From Acholeplasmataceae bacterium (GTDB taxonomy: Bacteria > Bacillota_I > Bacilli_A > Izemoplasmatales > Hujiaoplasmataceae), in NCBI GenBank assembly GCA_012515085.1, contig JAAYZB010000165.1, positions 1-10,627 on the forward strand: a stretch of 10,627 nucleotides of DNA. Direction: 5' to 3'. The translations under genes were made by a program, and so were the position numbers. The notes under the pieces were generated by a model. The model did no database searches. It saw only the letters and a program-made list of their open reading frames with translations, and was not told the DNA's origin. This document shows positions 1 through 7,190 of the stretch, piece after piece. Numbering within the stretch: position 1 is the stretch's first letter; every line of letters begins with the position of its first letter.

Positions 1-579
1 AGTCAATCGATCTTTTTCCGCGATGAGCTTCTCCTTCTCTTTGACAAGCGTTTGATAAAGATGATAAGATGCCCGATAGCGTTCCAATTGTTGTTGATAA
101 GGGCTCAAATAGGAGCCGATCAGTTCCGATTGAAACCCGTCGAGCAAAGCCAAATAAGTTTGGGGATTGATCAGACGTTGAGTATCGAACTGAGAGTGGA
201 TATCGGCAAAAAGCATCGCCAGACTTTTGAGTTGCTGAAGCGACACGAGCTGATCGTTGATCCGGATCGTGTTTTTATTTTGAATCGTGATCTCTCGCGA
301 GATGAATAATTCGTTTTTTCTCAAAGGAATGTTCCATTGGCGAAGCAAACTGGGAATCTGGTCGTTAAAAAATTCAAAACAGCCGGAAACGGTGGCTTTG
401 TCCGCTCCCGAGCGAATCATGTCTTGGCTGGCTCTGTCTCCCAATAACAACGATACTGCATCAATCAAAATACTTTTTCCCGCCCCGGTTTCTCCAGTGA
501 TAACCGTTAAACCCGGTTGGAAATCCAACTTGAGATGATCAATGATTGCAAAATGACGAATCTCCAACTGCTTAAGCAT
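1..579 (-). CDS. recN: DNA repair protein RecN, N-terminal 193 codons (cut by window edge)
   Basis: RecN is an SMC-like ATPase that acts early in recombinational repair of double-strand breaks. Only the amino-terminal part lies here; the frame is open to base 1. It begins MLKQLEIRHFAIIDHLKLDF, the usual RecN opening. A Walker A motif GETGAGKS follows at residues 29-36, then SILIDAVSLLLGDRAS, as in the family. The Q-loop region reads DIHSQFD (126-132) where most RecN proteins have DIHGQHE; Gln130 is kept. From about residue 160 the sequence becomes charged and helical, the start of the coiled coil. The start is ATG at 577-579, with AGAGG at 589-593 overlapping the dxs stop and a 9-nt spacer. 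It lies 13 nt after dxs, so it is very likely the same transcript. The family is clear; the rest of the protein is not visible. Confidence 0.95.
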   Translation of the reverse strand, partial: MLKQLEIRHFAIIDHLKLDFQPGLTVITGETGAGKSILIDAVSLLLGDRASQDMIRSGADKATVSGCFEFFNDQIPSLLRQWNIPLRKNELFISREITIQNKNTIRINDQLVSLQQLKSLAMLFADIHSQFDTQRLINPQTYLALLDGFQSELIGSYLSPYQQQLERYRASYHLYQTLVKEKEKLIAEKDRLT

Positions 580-592
580 CAAAAAATTCCTC

Positions 593-2458
593 TCACTGTG
601 TGTTTTTTTCGATTAAGTCCTTTAATCGGTCGATCAAGAAGGTATCATCCAGATGATATTTCTGATAGATATTCTCGTTATCTCCCTGTTCGATAAATTG
701 GTCAGGTAATCCATGAATGGAGATTTTCGGTATGAAACCGGGTCTACCGGAGGCATATTCCAAGATGGCACTCCCTAGTCCCCCAACTTCTGTCACATCT
801 TCAACCACCATGATTGGCAATCCCTCTATCAGGAGCCCATTCAGCATTTTCGTGTCTAACGGTTTGATAAAGCGAGCATTGACGACCTTCACATCCAAAG
901 TGGTTTTTTCGAGCATCCGTTCCATCCGACCAACATTCTCACCATAGGCGATCAGGATGGCTTTATGACCGTTTCGAGAAATTGTCCAAGAAGGCGCAAG
1001 TATCGGCTCACGATCCTCAAGCGCGTCCGGATTGAAAAGAAGTTTTTGACGTGAATAACGAATTGCTATCGGGTGAGTCGATACGAGAAAAGCATAGTCG
1101 AGTAGTTGCCATGCTTCGAAGGGATCTTTGGGTTGCACGATCTCCATTTCGGGAATGTGACGCAAATAGCTGATGTCATATAAACCTTGATGAGTTTCAC
1201 CATCTCCACCGACCAATCCGGCACGATCGATCCCAAAGATGACGTGTTGATGTTGTCTTGCCACATCGTGAATGACTTGGTCGTAAGCACGCTGCAAAAA
1301 TGAAGAGTAGATCGGGACAAAGACTTGGATATTTTCCATCGAAAGGGCAGCCGACATACAGACGGCGAACGACTCGCAAATACCGACATCAATGATTTTT
1401 TCAGGAAAGTCTTGTTGGAAGCGTCGAAGTCCGGATCCGTTGATCATGGCTGGAATGATGACACGGAAACTATCGTGTGTTTGGGCGTATTGATAGACAT
1501 AATCAGATATGATATTACTCCAAGAGACAATGTTTTCCGCTTTTTTATTGAGTGGCAATCCAGTTTCAACATCAAACGGCACCACTCCGTGCCACATTCC
1601 ATAAGGATCATTTTCCGCAAAGGGATAACCTTTCCCTTTTTTTGTGACAACATGAAGCACACAAGGGCGATTGAGTTGTTTGACAAGTTCGAGATAATGA
1701 ATCAATGTTTTAAAGTTGTGCCCATCGATCGGGCCATAGTAACGCAACCCGAATTCATCGAAGATGGTCAAGTTTTTGGCAAATCCTCGAAGCATGTTGC
1801 CAACGCGAATTTTGATGTCACGGAAAAAACGGGGTATGAGTTTGCTGGATGACGCCTTACGATAGGTTCGGGACGCTCTTAAAGAATTGAGCAGTTTCGC
1901 TAAGGTGCCAACATTTTTTGAAATGCTCATCTCATTGTCGTTTAAGATGATGATGGGAGCAATCCCTGGCTCGTGGCCTAAAAAATTCAAGGCTTCAAAA
2001 CTGAGACCACTGTTTAAACTGCCATCACCGATGATAGCCACGGTTTTGCCAGTTGAATTTGTCATCTTACGGGCAAGTTCAAAACCTGCCATCGCTGATA
2101 AAGCCGTCGATGAATGACCAGCTTCCCAGCAGTCATGAACGGATTCGCTTCGTTTCAAATAGCCGGAGAGCCCATTATATTGTCTCAATGATGGAAACTC
2201 TTTTGCTCGTCCTGTTAAAATCTTGTGGGTGTACGCTTGATGACCGACGTCGAAAATAATCTTGTCTTTGGGAGAATTGAATACTTTGTGAATGGCAATC
2301 GTCAACTCGACAATGCCCAAATTACTGGATAGATGACCTCCAGTTTTGGCAATCTCCGAAATGAGAAAAGAGCGAATGGTAGCGGCCAATTCGCTCAAAG
2401 CTGGTTCTTTTAAATTTTTTAAAAATGCCGGATTTTCAATTTTTTCTAACTCAATCAT
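593..2458 (-). CDS. dxs: 1-deoxy-D-xylulose-5-phosphate synthase
   Basis: Dxs joins pyruvate and glyceraldehyde 3-phosphate, using thiamine diphosphate, to make DXP, the first step of the MEP isoprenoid pathway. It is cytoplasmic. The 621 residues match the family's usual length. Visible motifs in order: GGHLSSNLG (His42), FDVGHQAYTHKILTGR (69-84), KRSES (102-106), GHSS (114-117), the thiamine-diphosphate motif GDG (144-146) through ILNDNEMSIS (171-180), YYGPIDGH (240-247), the catalytic-Glu region DVGICESFAV (357-366), DRAGLVGGDGETHQG (411-425) and IRYSR (466-470). The catalytic Glu is present as Glu362. The normally well-kept EQHA around it reads ESFA, so His becomes Phe364; this is unusual and could be a lineage variant. 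The ATG at 2456-2458 has AGGTGA shortly upstream and lies 12 nt after xseB. It ends with TGA. Confidence 0.96.
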   Translation of the reverse strand: MIELEKIENPAFLKNLKEPALSELAATIRSFLISEIAKTGGHLSSNLGIVELTIAIHKVFNSPKDKIIFDVGHQAYTHKILTGRAKEFPSLRQYNGLSGYLKRSESVHDCWEAGHSSTALSAMAGFELARKMTNSTGKTVAIIGDGSLNSGLSFEALNFLGHEPGIAPIIILNDNEMSISKNVGTLAKLLNSLRASRTYRKASSSKLIPRFFRDIKIRVGNMLRGFAKNLTIFDEFGLRYYGPIDGHNFKTLIHYLELVKQLNRPCVLHVVTKKGKGYPFAENDPYGMWHGVVPFDVETGLPLNKKAENIVSWSNIISDYVYQYAQTHDSFRVIIPAMINGSGLRRFQQDFPEKIIDVGICESFAVCMSAALSMENIQVFVPIYSSFLQRAYDQVIHDVARQHQHVIFGIDRAGLVGGDGETHQGLYDISYLRHIPEMEIVQPKDPFEAWQLLDYAFLVSTHPIAIRYSRQKLLFNPDALEDREPILAPSWTISRNGHKAILIAYGENVGRMERMLEKTTLDVKVVNARFIKPLDTKMLNGLLIEGLPIMVVEDVTEVGGLGSAILEYASGRPGFIPKISIHGLPDQFIEQGDNENIYQKYHLDDTFLIDRLKDLIEKNTQ

Positions 2459-2470
2459 CCTGTCACCTGG

Positions 2471-2692
2471 TTATTCTTCTTTTGGCTTGAAATCCTCCAA
2501 GGTGTCTTCTTTCATCAATTTCACAATGACGGCCTCAGCATTTTTGATTTGATCATGGCAAAAACGCGCCAATTCCATGCCTTCTTGATAAGCCGTTAGG
2601 GAGTTTTCTAAAGAGAGATCGCCTGATTCTAGATTTTTGACAATAGTTTCCAGTTTAGCCAATGCATTTTCAAAAGTCATTGATTCATCCAT
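2471..2692 (-). CDS. xseB: Exodeoxyribonuclease VII small subunit
   Basis: XseB is the small helical subunit of exonuclease VII; several copies bind each XseA chain. The enzyme cuts single-stranded DNA into short oligonucleotides from both ends. The 73 residues are the usual size. The family pattern is clear: MTFENALAKLETIVKNLESG (5-24), then DLSLENSLTAYQEGMELAR and a short charged tail. The ATG at 2690-2692 shares one base with the TAA stop of xseA (TAATG), which suggests translational coupling. AAAGGA lies 9 nt upstream, inside the xseA end. The internal Met5 is too far from this site to be preferred. It is followed after 12 nt by dxs; in many Bacillota ispA lies between the two. Confidence 0.95.
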   Translation of the reverse strand: MDESMTFENALAKLETIVKNLESGDLSLENSLTAYQEGMELARFCHDQIKNAEAVIVKLMKEDTLEDFKPKEE

Positions 2693-3969
2693 TATGATTC
2701 ATCCTTTCGTTTGGAAAGTACTTGACAATGTATTGATCCATCATGCATCTGAACATCCACGAGATCTTGCGGATGGAGTTGATTGACGCTTTTTACGATG
2801 GTTTGATCTTTTTTAACTAGTGCAAATCCTTTTTTCATGAGTCCAAGCGGATTGACCAGATCTAATTTCTCAGCCAGTATCAAGAACCGATAACGACTTG
2901 TTTGAAGACAAGCGTTCATATCTTTATTCAGAGTTTGGCCGAGGCGGATCAGGTGGTCTTGCTTGTCTTGAATGCGTTTTTTGGGACTGGCTTGGATCAA
3001 TCGATCGACGAGATGAGTCAATCGCAGGTCAGACGTTTCCAAAATCCGTAAAGGTCTCTGGAACACCGTGGCCTTGACCAGTTCTTTTAAATGCGAAGAA
3101 TGACTGTCAAGCATGTTTGAGAGCGCTAGTTTCATGCGCTTGGTCAAATCGACAATCGCGACCAAGAGACTTTGTCGATCAGGAACTGCTAATTCAGCTG
3201 CACCGCTGGGTGTAGGAGCTCGCCGATCGCTGACAAAATCACTAAGAGTGAAATCCGTTTCGTGACCAACGGCGCTGATTGTGGGTATTTTGGATGCTGA
3301 AATCGCACGAACAACCATTTCCTCGTTAAAGGCCCATAAATCCTCAATCGAACCGCCGCCTCTGCCGATGATCAAGAGATCACAAAGCGCTTGTCGGTTT
3401 GCTTTTTCGATTTGTTCGGTAATCGAGGCTTTCGCACTGTCCCCTTGAACTAAAGCGGGGTAGAGGATCAGCATCGCTAGTGGATAGCGTCTGTCGATAA
3501 TCTGAATGATGTCGCGAACAGCGGCGCCAGTAGGCGACGTGATGATCCCAATTGTTTGTGGAAATTTCGGCAAGGGACGTTTTCGATCCTCTTGAAACAA
3601 TCCTTCGCTTTCCATCTTTTTTTTCAACATCTCAAAAGCTCGGTAAAGATCGCCAACCCCTGCTTCCGACATCTTAGTGACATATACTTGATAGGTGCCG
3701 GCTACTTCATAGACCGAGACATAGCCTTCCACGATCACTTGAGAACCTTCTTTCGGTTCAAAACGCAATTTTTGAGCGTTACCAAAAAACATGACGGCTG
3801 AAATTTGTGATGTGTCATCTTTTAAAGTGAAATATAGATGTCCGCGGCTATGGCGTTTGAAGTTGGATACTTCAGCTTTGATTAAGACATCTTGGAGGTT
3901 CTTATCTTGTTCAAATTTGAATTTCAAATACCGATTGAGCGCGCTGACGGTCAAATATTGTCGTTCCAT
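2692..3969 (-). CDS. xseA: Exodeoxyribonuclease VII large subunit
   Basis: XseA is the catalytic subunit of exonuclease VII, a metal-independent single-strand DNA nuclease used in mismatch and damage processing. With the start chosen here it has 425 residues, normal for the family. An OB-fold DNA-binding domain fills about residues 1-100 (LTVSALNRYLK; VSNFKRHSRGHLYFTLKDD). The catalytic domain follows, with IGIITSPTGAAVRDI (140-154), GRGGGSIEDLWAFN (202-215) and GHETDF...DRRAPTPSGAAEL (235-260). The rest is helical and probably coiled. The reading frame can be extended to a GTG at 3981, giving 429 residues, but that codon has no ribosome site. The ATG at 3967-3969 has GTGAG-like bases upstream and yields MERQYLTVSAL, the family's typical beginning. 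It lies 4 nt after the nusB stop. Confidence 0.94.
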   Translation of the reverse strand: MERQYLTVSALNRYLKFKFEQDKNLQDVLIKAEVSNFKRHSRGHLYFTLKDDTSQISAVMFFGNAQKLRFEPKEGSQVIVEGYVSVYEVAGTYQVYVTKMSEAGVGDLYRAFEMLKKKMESEGLFQEDRKRPLPKFPQTIGIITSPTGAAVRDIIQIIDRRYPLAMLILYPALVQGDSAKASITEQIEKANRQALCDLLIIGRGGGSIEDLWAFNEEMVVRAISASKIPTISAVGHETDFTLSDFVSDRRAPTPSGAAELAVPDRQSLLVAIVDLTKRMKLALSNMLDSHSSHLKELVKATVFQRPLRILETSDLRLTHLVDRLIQASPKKRIQDKQDHLIRLGQTLNKDMNACLQTSRYRFLILAEKLDLVNPLGLMKKGFALVKKDQTIVKSVNQLHPQDLVDVQMHDGSIHCQVLSKRKDES

Positions 3970-3973
3970 TCGA

Positions 3974-4354
3974 TCACTCACTTGTGTTAAGGAGATAATT
4001 TTTGATGGTGTCTAGTAATTTATTGTTGAAATTTCGCGCGAGATTATCTTCAAGGTTGGAATATTTTTTAGTGAGTTCCAAGGCCTCATTGATAGCAATT
4101 TCAAAAGGAAGTTTTGCATATTTCATTTCATATACGGCATAACGAATGATGGCTTTGTCGACGTAATTAAGTCGATCAATCGTCCAATTAACCAAATTTA
4201 TCGAGATGATTTGGTCAATGTCATCCAATTTATCCCAGACCTGATTTAAGGTATCAAGAATCTCTTGTGGATATTGATCAGGGGCGAATGTCCCATTCAT
4301 ACTGCGAAGGTACAAAAGTTTGACGATCGTTTCCCGTTCTACAGTTCTGTTCAT
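3974..4354 (-). CDS. nusB: Transcription antitermination factor NusB
   Basis: NusB is a small all-helical RNA-binding protein. With NusE (ribosomal S10) it binds boxA RNA and supports antitermination of rRNA operons. The product has 126 residues. It shows the family's N-terminal helix (RETIVKLLYLRSM) and the conserved C-terminal stretch PFEIAINEALELTKKYSN (83-100), followed by FNNKLLDTIKNYL. The frame stays open further upstream to 4459, but the added residues (MGILFHPGLTGRYYFYF...) do not resemble NusB and would read across the promoter and into the pot terminator. The ATG at 4352-4354 has GGAG at 4362-4365 with a 7-nt spacer, which decides the start. It is the first gene of the nusB-xseA-xseB-dxs-recN operon. 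Confidence 0.94.
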   Translation of the reverse strand: MNRTVERETIVKLLYLRSMNGTFAPDQYPQEILDTLNQVWDKLDDIDQIISINLVNWTIDRLNYVDKAIIRYAVYEMKYAKLPFEIAINEALELTKKYSNLEDNLARNFNNKLLDTIKNYLLNTSE

Positions 4355-4388
4355 AAAAAGTCTCCGATTAGCCTTTGATTTCGCTCCT

Positions 4389-4397
4389 ATTGTAGCA
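4389..4397 (-). promoter_or_regulatory. Extended -10 promoter of the nusB operon
   Basis: On the minus strand the bases read TGCTACAAT: a TACAAT -10 box (4389-4394) preceded by TGC, an extended -10 element. Transcription would start near 4382, about 28 nt before the nusB ATG. No good -35 box sits at the usual spacing; TTTTAT at 4412-4417 is the nearest candidate with a 17-nt spacer. The placement, just downstream of the pot terminator and upstream of nusB, makes it sensible. It is a call by eye. Confidence 0.6.
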
Positions 4398-4444
4398 TAA
4401 CCCAAACAAAAATAAAAGTAATATCGACCAGTAAGCCCAGGATG

Positions 4445-4471
4445 AAAAAGGATGCCCAAACGGCATCCTTT
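4445..4471 (-). terminator. Intrinsic terminator of potABCD
   Basis: Three bases after the potD stop codon the minus strand can form a perfect 10-bp stem, AAAGGATGCC (4462-4471) with GGCATCCTTT (4447-4456), around a 5-nt loop. It ends in a run of T (4445-4449). This is a typical Rho-independent terminator. It separates the polyamine operon from the nusB operon. Confidence 0.9.
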
Positions 4472-4474
4472 GCT

Positions 4475-5545
4475 TTATCCTTTGGCACGCTCCAAAATGT
4501 GAGCGATCGTTTCGGATCGCGATGCTGATCCATAGACAAACATCTCCCTCAATGCCCCGGTTGGATAGGGATTGAACATTGCCGCAATTCCGGGATAATC
4601 TTCCGCAATATCCGTATATAGGGTATCGTAAAAACTACTAAAAGGCGGCGCATAGCCTATATACTCATAATTGACCAACGCGACCTCTTCTTCCAATAGG
4701 AAGTTAATGAATGTATGAGCTAAATCGACGTGTTCCGCAATCGTCGGGATGACCATGGCATCCATCCAGACGTTGGTGGGCTCGGGGACATAGAAGTCGA
4801 AGTTGATTTCGCGTTCGTCATCAATTGCCGTATAGTATTCAGAGATAAAATCACCGGAATAAACGAGCGCCAGATCCAAACCCCCATCCAACACCCGACC
4901 CTTCAAGTTGTCTTCCCCCCAAGCAAAGAAACTCGCATCGGTCAAGGCAGCTTCTGCCAACGCTAACTCTGTTTGATTTTCAGAATTCACTGAGTAGCCT
5001 AAATATAGCAATGCCGCCCCCACAGCATCCCGTGGAGAATTGTACATTCCCGATTTATAGGTGTCGCCTTCTTCAAACAGACAAGCCCAACCGTTGGACT
5101 CTAAACACGATTCGAGTCCAATCTTGTCCGTGCGGTAAAGAATCCCGATCGTTCCCCAAGCATAAGGGACAATATATTCAGTAAAACCACTTTCGTCGTA
5201 GAGCTCAGCCAACGTAGGGATGATTTCCAATTCGGCCAATAAAGGAATTTTTTGAGCATCCACCTGCTGGATCAATTGTTCCTGAATCAGCTTGTCAATC
5301 ATGTAATCCGAAGGAAACATCAAATCATAAACCACGTTATCTTTTTTGAGTTCGGTGGCCATTTCTTCGTTAGATCCAACGGTTTTGTAACTGACGCGGA
5401 CATCATAGCGACTTTCAAATTCGTCAATCAATGTTTCATCCATGTAGTCGCCCCAATTCAATATGTAAAGATCTGCATTCCCTGAGCATCCACTTAGAAA
5501 CAATGTGAGGATGAGTACCAATAAAACAAGCGATAATTTTTTCAT
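4475..5545 (-). CDS. potD: Spermidine/putrescine-binding lipoprotein PotD
   Basis: PotD is the extracellular receptor that captures spermidine or putrescine and delivers it to the PotBC permease. It begins with a lipoprotein signal: MKK, a hydrophobic stretch and the lipobox LSGC with Cys20 as the lipidated residue, as expected for a cell without a periplasm. The mature part starts LYILNWGDYMDETLIDEFE, typical of PotD. Likely polyamine contacts are visible as Trp31, the SDY at 79-81, Trp130 in PYAWGT, and the NVWMDAMVIP stretch (258-267) with Trp260 and Asp262. At 356 residues it has normal length. Its ATG overlaps the potC stop as ATGA, with AAAGGAAAA upstream. Which polyamine is preferred cannot be read from the sequence. 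It is the last gene of the operon. Confidence 0.93.
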   Translation of the reverse strand: MKKLSLVLLVLILTLFLSGCSGNADLYILNWGDYMDETLIDEFESRYDVRVSYKTVGSNEEMATELKKDNVVYDLMFPSDYMIDKLIQEQLIQQVDAQKIPLLAELEIIPTLAELYDESGFTEYIVPYAWGTIGILYRTDKIGLESCLESNGWACLFEEGDTYKSGMYNSPRDAVGAALLYLGYSVNSENQTELALAEAALTDASFFAWGEDNLKGRVLDGGLDLALVYSGDFISEYYTAIDDEREINFDFYVPEPTNVWMDAMVIPTIAEHVDLAHTFINFLLEEEVALVNYEYIGYAPPFSSFYDTLYTDIAEDYPGIAAMFNPYPTGALREMFVYGSASRSETIAHILERAKG

Positions 5546-6357
5546 ATGAGTTTTTCCTTTCTCTCTGTTTTTCGATTAATAAAGACAATGATAAAAATGG
5601 TCAAGATAAAGATGATGGTGTTATATGCATAAGCGACTGGGGTCAAGCTGCTTCGACCTTCTCTAGCCAGTTTGGCATATAACCAAGTGGACACATTCAT
5701 GTATTCGTTGCCGGAATTGAAATAAGTGATAACAAAATCATCAATACTCATGGTAAAAGCCATCAGGGCCCCAGTGATTATTCCGGTGCTGATATTGGGT
5801 AAAATGACACGCCAGATGCCTCCAAGACGGGAACAACCGAGATCGAGTCCGGCTTCATATAGGTTGGCATCCAGACGCTTTAACTTGGGGAGAATATTCA
5901 AGACAACGTAAGGAATGGAGAAGAATACATGAGCGATCAAGACCGTAAAATATCCCAAAGTGAAAGATAAAATCGAAAAGATGATCATCAAGCTAATTCC
6001 GGTCACAATATCGGGATTGACCACTGGAATATTGTTCATGAGGACCAACCGGATACGTTGTTTTTTTTGAAGTGAATGGATGCCAATTGCGAAGATTGTT
6101 CCCAATACAGTGGCGATGAGCGTGGATAAAAGTGCGATGGAGAGGGTGTTCATGATGGGTTCTCGCATGATGTCATCGGTAAATAAGGTCGTATACCATT
6201 TAATGGTAAATCCCTCCCAGCCGTAGCTTCGAGAGGAATTGTTGACTGACAAAACCAATATCAAGAGAATAGGGACATAAAGCAACAAAAAGGTGATGGA
6301 GGTGAAGAAAATTCCGATTCCTTTCAAAATTTGAAGCCGACGTCTGCGTTTTTTCAT
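5542..6357 (-). CDS. potC: Spermidine/putrescine ABC transporter permease PotC
   Basis: This is one of the two membrane subunits of the polyamine importer. It has 271 residues with a basic start (MKKRRRRLQ) and about six membrane segments, near residues 13-37, 70-95, 108-130, 132-157, 188-212 and 244-262. The cytoplasmic EAA loop that docks on PotA is EAGLDLGCSRLGGIWRVILP (168-187), followed by SIDDFVITYF, which is characteristic of PotC-type permeases. It is not fused to potD. The ATG overlaps the potB stop by 4 nt (ATGA), and AGGTGA lies 9 nt upstream. Its own stop overlaps the potD start in the same way. Confidence 0.93.
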   Translation of the reverse strand: MKKRRRRLQILKGIGIFFTSITFLLLYVPILLILVLSVNNSSRSYGWEGFTIKWYTTLFTDDIMREPIMNTLSIALLSTLIATVLGTIFAIGIHSLQKKQRIRLVLMNNIPVVNPDIVTGISLMIIFSILSFTLGYFTVLIAHVFFSIPYVVLNILPKLKRLDANLYEAGLDLGCSRLGGIWRVILPNISTGIITGALMAFTMSIDDFVITYFNSGNEYMNVSTWLYAKLAREGRSSLTPVAYAYNTIIFILTIFIIVFINRKTERKEKLI

Positions 6358-7190
6358 ATCAGCGTTTCACCTTCTTTATCAAAGCGTGTGACAATAATGA
6401 AGGAAATTACTGAGAAAATCATCAACAAAATGCTGATGAGACTGCCGACATTGATACTGAGGGCTCCCGAGCCCATCACTTCTTTCATGAATTTAGAATG
6501 AATGATGTTGCCAATCAAATTATATTTTGCCAATCCGATCCGTTCTGGCAAGACAAAGGAGGTCATGGCAGGTAACATCGTCATAATCACGCCGGAAACA
6601 ACACCACCGATTGAAAGAGGAAATACCACTTTTCGAAATACTTCAAAATCGGTTGCTCCTAAATCCTTTGCGGCCTCGATCAAACTGAAATCCATTTTTT
6701 CAAGTACCGAAAAAATCGGAAAAATCATGAAGGGAAGATACATGCCAATCATACCGATGATCACACCGGGAATCGATCCCAACAGATCGATGTTTATCCC
6801 AGTCAAATCAGAAAAGATCGAACCCGGAGTAAAGATTTTCTCCCAAGCAAAGATTCTCAACAACATATTTGCCCAAAGTGGTACTATTAACAAGGACAAC
6901 CAGATCCGCCGCACAGATGCGGAAAGCGTCGTCAGGTAAAAAGCAACCGGATAACCGATCAAAAAGCAAATGACTGTCGTGATTACGGAAAGATAAAGTG
7001 AATTTGTCAAGGCTTTCAAGAGGTAGTTTTCAGAGAAAATCCGAAAATTGTCAAGAGTGAATTGAAAACTGTCTGGGTTATATATGTTGAGATTGGAAAA
7101 AGCTAGAATAATGAGTATTAACGTGGGAATCAAGACAAATAATCCCATCCAAAACCAATAAGGAATGGATAGAAAACGCAACCGTCTCAT
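6354..7190 (-). CDS. potB: Spermidine/putrescine ABC transporter permease PotB
   Basis: This is the second membrane subunit of the polyamine importer; it pairs with PotC to form the channel. It has 278 residues and about six hydrophobic segments: 12-32, 64-88, 96-115, 141-165, 194-215 and 247-268. The EAA loop EAAKDLGATDFEVFRKVVFP (172-191) is well preserved and contacts the ATPase. The phrase IVPLWANMLLRIFAW (102-116) is typical of PotB. The ATG shares ATGA with the potA stop; a modest GGAAG lies upstream, so translation probably depends partly on coupling to potA. Confidence 0.93.
   Translation of the reverse strand: MRRLRFLSIPYWFWMGLFVLIPTLILIILAFSNLNIYNPDSFQFTLDNFRIFSENYLLKALTNSLYLSVITTVICFLIGYPVAFYLTTLSASVRRIWLSLLIVPLWANMLLRIFAWEKIFTPGSIFSDLTGINIDLLGSIPGVIIGMIGMYLPFMIFPIFSVLEKMDFSLIEAAKDLGATDFEVFRKVVFPLSIGGVVSGVIMTMLPAMTSFVLPERIGLAKYNLIGNIIHSKFMKEVMGSGALSINVGSLISILLMIFSVISFIIVTRFDKEGETLI

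Noticed and set aside
1325..1852. A 175-codon open frame on the plus strand
   Set aside because: It lies wholly inside dxs on the opposite strand, has no recognisable motif and no ribosome site of note. Dxs is unmistakable, so this is a shadow.
4355..4459. A 35-residue N-terminal extension of NusB
   Set aside because: The extension has no NusB similarity, crosses the promoter and enters the pot terminator hairpin. The ATG at 4354 has a well-spaced GGAG.
6502..6939. A 145-codon open frame on the plus strand
   Set aside because: It is antisense to potB, whose membrane segments and EAA loop are clear; the predicted peptide resembles nothing I know.
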